Positions 1-5,011 of a DNA stretch of 5,011 bases are shown piece by piece. The notes beneath the pieces are model-generated. The model was not told the origin of the DNA and ran no database searches. It saw nothing but the letters and a program-made list of their open reading frames with translations. A program made the position numbers and the translations under genes. The stretch is from an uncultured Collinsella sp. (lineage in GTDB: Bacteria > Actinomycetota > Coriobacteriia > Coriobacteriales > Coriobacteriaceae). The stretch covers positions 1-5,011 of the forward strand of contig USNA01000100.1 of assembly GCA_900555955.1 (NCBI GenBank). The letters are read 5' to 3'. Within the stretch, counting starts at the first letter, position 1. Every line of letters begins with the position of its first letter.

Positions 1-905
1 TACAGGTCCACGGCAAGATCGTCTTCCTGCGGGTCGAGGGCGTCCATAACGAGCTCAATCAAAATCTCGGCGCCCTTGGTATTGACCTGGAAAAAGGATG
101 GGGCGGACAGGCGCATCTGGCCGTCAGCGATGTTCTCGGTCCACGAGCCCTCTCCAGCGAGCATCTCCACCTTGGAGACACGGCGGGCTTTCTTTTCGCC
201 CTTGCTCATTACACGCACGATGCTCGTGGGATGAGCGGCATCAGCCAGCACGCGGGAGACCTGCGAGCGCGGGAAGGAGCCTGTGGGTGTCCAGAGTGCG
301 ACCTCGAGTGCCTTGGTGCGGCGCGAAGCGCGAATGCCCACGCGCTCGAGGCCCAGGTCGTGGCTGCCACTCAGATAGTTGAGCGCGCCGACGACCGATT
401 TCAGCGCCTTGGGAAAACGCTTATCGAACAGCGGGCACGCATCGACGGTCACGATCTTACTGGGATCGACGCCGTGCATGCCAAGGCGCACACGTCCGTT
501 AACGAGGGCGGGCTCCAGCTCAATCTTATTGCGGTAGCCCCAGTCGTCCTTGGTGTGGCGGATAGGCTGGACAAGTTCGTTGACCTGGTCAGGGGTGAAC
601 TTGCCAATGCGCTCGAGCGTGGAGCGCAGGTTTTGCTCTTTGGCGGAAAGCTGAGCGGTGCGCGAGAGGTTGCCCCACGAACAACCGCCGCAGATGCCCA
701 CGAAGGGGCAGGGCGGCTGAATGCGATCGGGGCTCGGCTCCAGAATCTCGGTCGTGCGGGCACGCATAAACGATTTGCCGTCCTGCACGATCTCGGCTTC
801 GACGGTGTCGCCCGTCACGGCGCCTTGCACAAATGTGGCCTTGCCGTTGTCGGCATGTGCCAGACCGTCGGCGCCGTAGGTCATCGATTCTATGGTGAGC
901 TTCAT
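1..905 (-). CDS. rlmD: 23S rRNA (uracil-5-)-methyltransferase, RumA/RlmD family, 3' end cut by window
   Basis: Predicted SAM-dependent enzyme that methylates C5 of a uridine in 23S rRNA. The visible 301 residues start with MKLTIESMTYGADGLAH, a TRAM-type RNA-binding domain (about 1-60). A 4Fe-4S ligand set typical of the RumA type follows: Cys66, Cys72 and Cys75 in CPFVGICGGC, plus Cys157 in DACPL. Then come YRNK (124-127) and FFQVN (271-275), the latter belonging to the SAM-binding region. The window ends in DLY, just before motif I, so the SAM glycine loop, the catalytic Cys and the base Glu are not visible; the family is usually about 400-450 residues. The ATG at 905 is chosen because AGGCAGGA lies just upstream. 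An in-frame ATG at 920 would add five residues but has no ribosome site. The family call is strong. Which uridine is modified (RlmD, or a dual-site RlmCD as in some Gram-positives) cannot be told here. Confidence 0.9.
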   Translation of the reverse strand, partial: MKLTIESMTYGADGLAHADNGKATFVQGAVTGDTVEAEIVQDGKSFMRARTTEILEPSPDRIQPPCPFVGICGGCSWGNLSRTAQLSAKEQNLRSTLERIGKFTPDQVNELVQPIRHTKDDWGYRNKIELEPALVNGRVRLGMHGVDPSKIVTVDACPLFDKRFPKALKSVVGALNYLSGSHDLGLERVGIRASRRTKALEVALWTPTGSFPRSQVSRVLADAAHPTSIVRVMSKGEKKARRVSKVEMLAGEGSWTENIADGQMRLSAPSFFQVNTKGAEILIELVMDALDPQEDDLAVDL

Positions 906-952
906 ATTCCTGCCTGTCATTCGCGGTTTTGTCCGCAACCATGGTAGCAGGG

Positions 953-994
953 AAAAGCACCCCGTATCTGGGGCATTCCTCAAATACGGGGCGC
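953..994 (-). terminator. Rho-independent terminator after ppk
   Basis: Read on the minus strand, GCGCCCCGTAT (994-984) pairs with ATACGGGGTGC (967-957). This is an 11-bp stem with one G-U pair and a 16-base loop, followed directly by TTTT (956-953). It begins 12 bases after the ppk stop codon and lies before the methyltransferase start at 905, so it should end the ppk transcript. On the plus strand the stem is followed only by TTCTAC, so it is not a convincing terminator in that direction. Confidence 0.85.
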
Positions 995-1006
995 TTCTAC
1001 AAACGT

Positions 1007-3409
1007 CTATTTCGTCTTGCCGGTAATGAGCGTTTTAAGGCCTAGGCCGATCAGGCCCAAGCCCATGCGCACGCGGCCGGGACGATGTCGCTCGATGGCC
1101 TTGGCTTTGCCAGCGGGCTTCTTGTGACGCGCGTTGCCCTCGGGGGTTGTTGTGGGTGCCTGAGGTTGGGCTGCGGGAGCAGGTTCGGGCTCGATAACGG
1201 TTGCTCGGACTTTCTGGACCTCGGGAGCGGCCGGCTGCGGCTCGGGCTCAGGCTGGGATGCGAGCGCGGGTTCTGCCTCGGTGTCGGCCTCGGCGTTGCG
1301 ATACGCGCGCTCCAGCAGAGCTTCCTGCGAGTTGAAGGGCTTCTCGTCCTCTTTGCGCTCCATCGGAACCCAGGTGCCGTCACTCGTCAGACTGCGTGCC
1401 TTCACGTTGTCGCGCAGCTGCATGCCCATGTACTCGTGCACCAGGGCGCGGCAGGTGGGGTCGAGCACGGGGAAGGCGATCTCCACGCGGTGCTCGGTGT
1501 TGCGCGTCATCATGTCTGCCGAGCTCAGGTAGATCATGTCCGAGTCCACGCCAAAGGCATAGACGCGCGCATGCTCCAAAAAACGTCCGACGATGGAGCG
1601 CACGTGCACGTTCTCGGTCTTGCCCGGAATACCGGGCTTGAGACACGAGATGCCGCGGATGATCATGTCCACGCGCACACCGGCACACGATGCCTCGGCG
1701 ATCTTATCGATAACCTCGCGGTCGGTCAGCGAGTTGAGCTTAAAGAACACGCGGGCGGGCTCGCCGACAAGGGCGCGCTGAATCTCGCGGTCCAGGCCGC
1801 GCATGATGAGCGGTTTCAGTCCGACGGGCGCCACGCCCAGGAAGCGGTAGTCGCCGCGCAGGTTGCCCAGCGACAGGTTGCGGAAGAACAGGTTGGCGTC
1901 CTCGCCGCTACCGGGATGGGCGGTCATGAGCATAAAGTCACTGTAGAGCTTGGCCGTCTTCTCGTTAAAATTGCCGGTGCCCAAAAGCGTGAGGCGCGTT
2001 AGCGCCATGCCCTCGCGATAGGTGAGCTGGCAGATCTTGGAGTGGCACTTAAAGCCCTCGGAGCCGTAGATAACGGTGCAGCCGGCCTCTTCCAGACGCT
2101 CGGCCCACTCGATGTTGTTCTGCTCGTCAAAGCGTGCGCGGAGCTCCATGAGCACCGTGACCTCTTTGCCGTTTTCGGCAGCATCGATGAGCGACTCGCA
2201 CAGGCGGCTCTGTTTGGCCACGCGGTAGAGCGTGATGCGCAGCGAGATGCACTCGGGGTCGTAGGCTGCCTCGTGCACCAGGTCCAGGAACGGATTCATG
2301 GCCTCGTAGGGATAAAAGAGCAGCTTGTCGCCCTGCAGCACTTGCTCGCGAATGGAGCGGGACATATCGATGGTGGGGTTGGGCTGCGGCTTAAACGGCG
2401 TAAAGAGCAGCTCGTTGCGTAGATGCTCGGGAATCTTGCCCTCAATGCCAAAGACGTAGCTCAGGTCAAGGGGGATATCGCAGGTAAAGACCGAGCGGCG
2501 AGAAAGCTCGAGCGCCTTGCGGATGGTCTTGAGCGTTGGCTTTTCGAGGGAGCCCGATACGGCGAGCACCACCGGCTGCAGGCGCAAGCGCTTCTTGAGG
2601 ATGCGCTTCATGTGCTGGCGGTAATCCTCTTCCTCCTCGACGCCCTCGCCGTCCGGGTCGATATCGGCATTACGGGTGACGCGGATCAGCGCGCGATCCA
2701 GCGGCTTATAGGAGCCAAAGCAGCTATCCAGGCAGGCGAGGATGACGTCCTCGAGCAAGATGTAGGAGTAGGTGCCGGTGGGCGAGGGGATCTCGACCAC
2801 GCGGTTCATCGAGGTGGGAATCTCGATAAGGCCCAGCAGGCTCTCCTCGTCGGTGACGCCGTCCAGGCCACAAGCCAGATAGAGTGCGCCGTTGCGCAGG
2901 TTGGGGAAGGGGTGGCGCGGGTCGATGACCAACGGCGAGATGACCGGCGACACGTAGGCTTGGAAGTAGCGGGTTACGAAGGTGCGCTCCTCGGGCGTAA
3001 GCGAATCGATGCGGGCGCGGTGAACGCCCAGAGCGTCGAGCTTGCCCTCGATGCTCTTAAAGATGGACTCCCAACGGGTAAGGAGCCCGGGCAGCTCTTC
3101 CATGACGGCATCGACCTGTTCGGAGGCGGTCATATTGCTCTTGTTGTCGACAGGCTGTTTTTTGAGCTCCGCCAGATCGGACAGGCCGCCCACGCGCACC
3201 ATAAGGAATTCGTCGAGGTTGGACTCGAAAATCGACACGAACTTTAGACGCTCGAACAGCGGAACGGTCTCGTCGAAGGCTTCGTCAAGCACGCGGTTGT
3301 CAAAGCGCAGCCAGCTAAGCTCTCGGTTTTGCGTGTACGAGAAGTCGCGCGGCGGCTTGCGCAGCTTGGCGACCTTTTGCTTCTTTTCGATTTTGCTCGG
3401 CATATGCAT
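1007..3409 (-). CDS. ppk: Polyphosphate kinase 1 (PPK1) with C-terminal extension
   Basis: Reversibly transfers the gamma phosphate of ATP to inorganic polyphosphate through a phosphohistidine; usually membrane-associated or cytosolic. The order is N domain (RELSWLRFDNRVLDEA near 29-44), head domain, then the C1 and C2 phospholipase-D-like catalytic domains. Visible active-site residues are Arg396 (YRVAK), Arg426 (ARFDE), His456 (CHSK, the phospho-acceptor, E. coli His435), Tyr489 (LYSD), Arg585 (IIRG) and His613 (FLEHAR, E. coli His592). All sit at E. coli number plus 21, so the core aligns without gaps. Oddities: the position of E. coli His454 is Leu475 (LTLLGTGN). About 100 residues after the usual end form a Pro/Glu/Ala-rich linker (about 706-757) and a basic, Gly/Leu-rich tail (about 761-800), giving 800 residues against 688 in E. 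coli. The start may be ATG 3409 or ATG 3403; GGA in AACGGACAG is better spaced (9 bases) for 3403. No clear promoter was found. Transcribed divergently from arcA. Confidence 0.97.
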   Translation of the reverse strand: MHMPSKIEKKQKVAKLRKPPRDFSYTQNRELSWLRFDNRVLDEAFDETVPLFERLKFVSIFESNLDEFLMVRVGGLSDLAELKKQPVDNKSNMTASEQVDAVMEELPGLLTRWESIFKSIEGKLDALGVHRARIDSLTPEERTFVTRYFQAYVSPVISPLVIDPRHPFPNLRNGALYLACGLDGVTDEESLLGLIEIPTSMNRVVEIPSPTGTYSYILLEDVILACLDSCFGSYKPLDRALIRVTRNADIDPDGEGVEEEEDYRQHMKRILKKRLRLQPVVLAVSGSLEKPTLKTIRKALELSRRSVFTCDIPLDLSYVFGIEGKIPEHLRNELLFTPFKPQPNPTIDMSRSIREQVLQGDKLLFYPYEAMNPFLDLVHEAAYDPECISLRITLYRVAKQSRLCESLIDAAENGKEVTVLMELRARFDEQNNIEWAERLEEAGCTVIYGSEGFKCHSKICQLTYREGMALTRLTLLGTGNFNEKTAKLYSDFMLMTAHPGSGEDANLFFRNLSLGNLRGDYRFLGVAPVGLKPLIMRGLDREIQRALVGEPARVFFKLNSLTDREVIDKIAEASCAGVRVDMIIRGISCLKPGIPGKTENVHVRSIVGRFLEHARVYAFGVDSDMIYLSSADMMTRNTEHRVEIAFPVLDPTCRALVHEYMGMQLRDNVKARSLTSDGTWVPMERKEDEKPFNSQEALLERAYRNAEADTEAEPALASQPEPEPQPAAPEVQKVRATVIEPEPAPAAQPQAPTTTPEGNARHKKPAGKAKAIERHRPGRVRMGLGLIGLGLKTLITGKTK

Positions 3410-3420
3410 CTGTCCGTTCA

Positions 3421-3435
3421 GTCCCTGCGGGGGAC
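3421..3435 (-). other. Small hairpin in the ppk leader
   Basis: GTCCC-tgcgg-GGGAC forms a perfect 5-bp inverted repeat 11 bases upstream of the ATG at 3409. In the ppk mRNA it would sit just before the weak ribosome site and could affect start choice or translation. It is short, and a chance origin is possible. Confidence 0.3.
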
Positions 3436-3595
3436 GGTAGCTAACACTATTCCCTATTGTCTCAATTTAGTCGACCTATGGCGTGGACGCATCGCGCGAA
3501 CGGTATCTTTACCTACTTCTTACGCTGACAAGTCATAGGACTGACGCCCTGCTCGTTCGCAAACGATCCATATCCTCACTCAACTGGTGAGAATG

Positions 3596-3658
3596 TATGA
3601 ATAAGAATGATAGCAAGCTGAATATAATCGAATGTAGGTCGAATCGAGGGCAAGCGTC
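3596..3658 (+). promoter_or_regulatory. Candidate ArgR/ARG-box site with 21-bp phased GAAT repeats
   Basis: TATGAATAAGAATGATAG (3596-3613) matches about 14 of 18 positions of the Gram-positive ARG box as I remember it (CATGAATAAAAATKCAAK). GAAT recurs at 3599, 3620 and 3641, each exactly 21 bp apart, the last two within GCTGAATATAATCGAATG and GTCGAATCGAG. ArgR hexamers are known to bind 18-bp boxes in tandem separated by about 3 bp, that is, 21 bp centre to centre. The third unit is weak outside GAAT. A perfect TATAAT (3623-3628) lies inside the second unit, but without a -35 match. An ArgR-type site ahead of an arginine deiminase gene makes biological sense, but the assignment is inference. 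Confidence 0.4.
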
Positions 3659-3726
3659 ATTTATATGCAGAAAACCGTTTTCACTATGCAATTTTGAATC
3701 ATGGATTACTTTGAGTGTTCAAGCTT

Positions 3727-3762
3727 GATTTCCTAGAAAAATAACGTTTACCTAGGGAAATC
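3727..3762. repeat. Imperfect inverted repeat GATTTCCTAG / CTAGGGAAATC
   Basis: GATTTCCTAG (3727-3736) and CTAGGGAAATC (3752-3762) are complementary over 10 bp with a single bulged base, around a 15-base AT-rich spacer. The half-motif GGGAAATC recurs at 3789-3796, in direct orientation to the right arm. No T-run follows on either strand, so it is not a terminator. It may be a regulator-binding dyad; no known factor is recognised. Confidence 0.35.
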
Positions 3763-3807
3763 TGCTTTACGAAACTGAAGTGCATCATGGGAAATCATAT
3801 GCGATAT

Positions 3808-3835
3808 ACCGTTCATCGTACTTTGCTGACCGTTC
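3808..3835 (+). promoter_or_regulatory. Direct repeat ACCGTTC, 21-bp spacing, upstream of arcA promoter region
   Basis: ACCGTTC occurs at 3808-3814 and again at 3829-3835, exactly 21 bp apart, which places both copies on the same helix face. A related ACCGTTT is at 3674-3680. The repeats lie roughly 50-70 bp upstream of the start expected from the -10-like element at 3869, a usual place for activator sites. A 7-base repeat is expected by chance in a region this long, so only spacing and location speak for it. Confidence 0.25.
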
Positions 3836-3845
3836 GGGGGCGAGG

Positions 3846-3874
3846 TAGCATTACGAATGGAATTTGGATATAAC
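3846..3874 (+). promoter_or_regulatory. Candidate arcA promoter (-10 TATAAC) with poor -35
   Basis: TATAAC (3869-3874) matches the -10 consensus at five of six bases and would start the transcript near 3881. The -35 position 17 bp upstream reads TAGCAT, unlike TTGACA, so the promoter would need an activator. An alternative promoter is TTGCTG (3823-3828), a 17-bp spacer and TAGCAT (3846-3851). I cannot decide between them from sequence. Confidence 0.3.
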
Positions 3875-3890
3875 TAGAGCTGTCAGCAAG

Positions 3891-3940
3891 CAGCGTCCCA
3901 TATGGAGGGGCGCTGATACATTCGGCCAGTAAGGCCCGAA
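3891..3940 (+). other. Two consecutive hairpins in the arcA 5' leader
   Basis: Hairpin 1 pairs CAGCGTCCC (3891-3899) with GGGGCGCTG (3907-3915): nine pairs including one G-U and a 7-base loop. Hairpin 2 pairs TTCGGCC (3921-3927) with GGCCCGAA (3933-3940), with one bulged C and an AGTAA loop. They are five bases apart, and the second ends eight bases before the AGGAGG ribosome site. No U-run follows either stem, so they are not intrinsic terminators. They may protect the 5' end of a strongly expressed mRNA or control access to the ribosome site. Confidence 0.5.
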
Positions 3941-3942
3941 AG

Positions 3943-3954
3943 AAAGGTAGGAGG
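3943..3954 (+). promoter_or_regulatory. arcA ribosome binding site
   Basis: A full AGGAGG (3949-3954) lies only two bases before the ATG at 3957, closer than usual. A second partial site, AAAGG (3943-3947), has nine-base spacing. Together the purine-rich AAAGGTAGGAGG fixes the start of arcA and suggests strong translation. Confidence 0.75.
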
Positions 3955-3956
3955 CC

Positions 3957-5011
3957 ATGACGAAAGGTCTGCACGTGCCTTCCGAGATCGGCAAGCTCAG
4001 GAAGGTCTGCCTGCACCGTCCCGGCGACGAGCTCCTCAACCTGCCGCCCGACGAGCTCGAGCGACTCCTGTTCGACGACGTCCCGTTCCTGGAGGTCGCG
4101 CAGCGGGAGCACGACACCTTCGCCCAGATCCTGAGGGACCAGGGCGTCGAGGTGCTCTACCTCGAGAACCTCGTCGCCGAGGTGTTCGACCAGGTCCCCG
4201 GCGCCCGCGCCGAGTTCACCGACCAGTACATCGCCGAGGCCGGCATCCGCGGCCAGCACATGCCGCAGATCGTCCGCGAGAAGCTGGACTCCATCGAGGA
4301 CAACCTCGAGTTCGTCAAGAAGACCATGGCCGGCATGACCAAGGCCGAGATCGACATGCCCCTCACGGCGTCCACGACCCTCGACTCCCTGGTCAACTCC
4401 GAGTCCGAGTCCGACCTGATCATCGACCCGATGCCCAACCTCTACTTCACCCGCGACCCGTTCGCGGTCGTCGGCGAGGGCGTCAACCTCAACCGCATGT
4501 ACTCGGTCACCCGCAACCGCGAGACCCTGTACGGCAAGTACGTCTTCAAGTACCACCCCGACTACAAGGACGTCTCGCTGTACTTCCGCCGCGACTGCCA
4601 GTTCCACACCGAGGGCGGCGACGTGCTGAACATCAACGAGAAGACCCTCGCCGTCGGCATCTCCCAGCGCACCCAGGCCGCCGCGATCGACGTCATGGCC
4701 CAGAACATCTTCTGGAACTCCGACTCCAAGGTCGAGCGCATCCTGGCCTTCGACATCCCGGTCTCGCGCGCCTTCATGCACCTCGACACGGTCTTCACCC
4801 AGATCGACGTCGATAAGTTCACGATCCACCCCGCCATCATGGGCACCCTGCGCGTCTACGAGCTGACCGCCGGCAAGAACCCGGGCGACGTGAACATCCG
4901 CCTGATCGAGGACACCCTCGAGCACGTCCTGGAGGACGCCACCGGCGTCGACCAGGTCAAGCTGATCCCCTGCGGCGGCGGCGACCCGCACGCGGGCCCC
5001 CCTAATGGCAG
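3957..5011 (+). CDS. arcA: Arginine deiminase (ArcA), 3' end cut by window
   Basis: Cytosolic enzyme hydrolysing L-arginine to citrulline and ammonia, first step of the arginine deiminase pathway; citrulline then gives ornithine, carbamoyl phosphate and finally ATP. 351 codons are visible of a family usually 400-420 long. Motifs: SEIGKLRKVCLHRPGDEL (9-26), PMPNLYFTRDPF (158-169) with substrate-binding Asp167, EGGD (219-222) with Glu219, and MHLDTVFT with catalytic His275 and Asp277. IPCGGGDP near 337-344 is typical of the family, but the next residues (HAGPPNG) do not fit, as REQWNDGS is expected. The nucleophilic Cys near the C-terminus lies outside the window. The start is supported by the adjacent AGGAGG and by the family N-terminus. 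Codons are almost all C- or G-ending, more extreme than in ppk, as in highly expressed genes. Arc genes B, C and D commonly follow but are not visible here. Confidence 0.95.
   Translation, partial: MTKGLHVPSEIGKLRKVCLHRPGDELLNLPPDELERLLFDDVPFLEVAQREHDTFAQILRDQGVEVLYLENLVAEVFDQVPGARAEFTDQYIAEAGIRGQHMPQIVREKLDSIEDNLEFVKKTMAGMTKAEIDMPLTASTTLDSLVNSESESDLIIDPMPNLYFTRDPFAVVGEGVNLNRMYSVTRNRETLYGKYVFKYHPDYKDVSLYFRRDCQFHTEGGDVLNINEKTLAVGISQRTQAAAIDVMAQNIFWNSDSKVERILAFDIPVSRAFMHLDTVFTQIDVDKFTIHPAIMGTLRVYELTAGKNPGDVNIRLIEDTLEHVLEDATGVDQVKLIPCGGGDPHAGPPNG

Larger units (their letters stand above)
3410..3956. other. AT-rich divergent intergenic region between ppk and arcA
   Basis: These 547 bases carry no convincing gene and are clearly more AT-rich than the flanking genes, most strongly at about 3590-3810. 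The region must hold the promoters of both ppk (leftward) and arcA (rightward). Besides the elements listed separately, it has small dyads at 3553-3566 (TCGTT-CGCA-AACGA) and 3575-3591 (CTCAC-7 bases-GTGAG), GAAAAC-C-GTTTTC at 3670-3682, and the palindrome TCAAGCTTGA at 3719-3728. I see no tRNA, CRISPR or insertion-sequence ends, and no riboswitch that I recognise. No good -35/-10 pair for ppk was found on the minus strand. Confidence 0.7.

Noticed and set aside
231..947. Plus-strand frame of 238 codons opposite the methyltransferase gene
   Set aside because: The opposite strand holds the RumA/RlmD motifs including all four cluster cysteines; this frame is antisense to it and has no recognisable domain.
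1085..3247. Long plus-strand open frames (1085-2002, 2042-2422, 2423-3247) opposite ppk
   Set aside because: Shadows of ppk: no family motifs and no ribosome sites, while the minus strand encodes an uninterrupted PPK1.
3623..3628. Perfect TATAAT as the main arcA promoter
   Set aside because: There is no -35-like hexamer at 16-18 bp and it would give a leader of over 300 bases. Kept only as an alternative within the repeat region.
3711..3722. TTGA-GTGT-TCAA resembling an FNR/CRP-type site
   Set aside because: The half-site spacing is wrong: FNR sites have TTGAT-N4-ATCAA, so TTGA and TCAA would be six bases apart, not four.
3597..3728. Small plus-strand ORF of 43 codons (begins MNKNDSKLN) with GGTGAG five bases upstream
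   Set aside because: It has a passable ribosome site, but uses ATA, AGG, AGA and CTA codons avoided in the neighbouring genes, overlaps the ARG-box-like repeats, and shows no recognisable family. Probably chance in AT-rich DNA, though a leader peptide cannot be excluded.
3813..4991. Long open frame of 392 codons on the minus strand opposite arcA
   Set aside because: Low-complexity Val/Asp/Leu/Gly-rich translation with no recognisable domain. It is a by-product of arcA's C/G-ending codons, and arcA on the plus strand has full family motifs.

Overview
The window looks like chromosomal DNA of a high-GC Gram-positive bacterium. My best guess is a coriobacterium (Collinsella or a relative). This is inferred from GC-rich, C-ending codon use, a Gram-positive style AGGAGG ribosome binding site, and the type of PPK1 and arginine deiminase proteins encoded. 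No rRNA or other decisive marker is present, so the taxonomic call is tentative.

Layout: two genes run leftward and one runs rightward from an AT-rich divergent intergenic region. On the minus strand, positions 1-905 hold the N-terminal three quarters of a RumA/RlmD-type 23S rRNA m5U methyltransferase, cut by the window edge just before its SAM-binding motif I. A clear rho-independent terminator (953-994) separates it from ppk (1007-3409), an 800-residue polyphosphate kinase 1. The PPK1 aligns without gaps to E. coli PPK1 through the catalytic core, but has Leu in place of the second conserved histidine (E. coli His454) and carries a roughly 100-residue Pro/Glu/Ala-rich, basic-ended C-terminal extension. 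On the plus strand, from 3957 to the window end, is the start of arcA (arginine deiminase). It has the substrate-binding and catalytic Asp/Glu/His residues, but the last part with the nucleophilic Cys lies outside the window.

The 547-base region 3410-3956 contains no convincing gene but is rich in candidate control sequence: an ARG-box-like site with GAAT repeated at 21-bp intervals, a 7-mer direct repeat also spaced 21 bp, a 10-bp dyad, a -10-like element, and two hairpins just ahead of the arcA Shine-Dalgarno sequence. Most of these are inference from pattern only.

Together the genes describe phosphate and energy metabolism: PPK1 stores ATP phosphate as polyphosphate, and ArcA is the first step of the arginine deiminase pathway, which yields ATP by way of carbamoyl phosphate. 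I do not see an undescribed multi-gene system. The points most worth a second look are the missing PPK1 histidine, the PPK1 tail, the arcA control region, and the abnormal last few codons of arcA at the window end.
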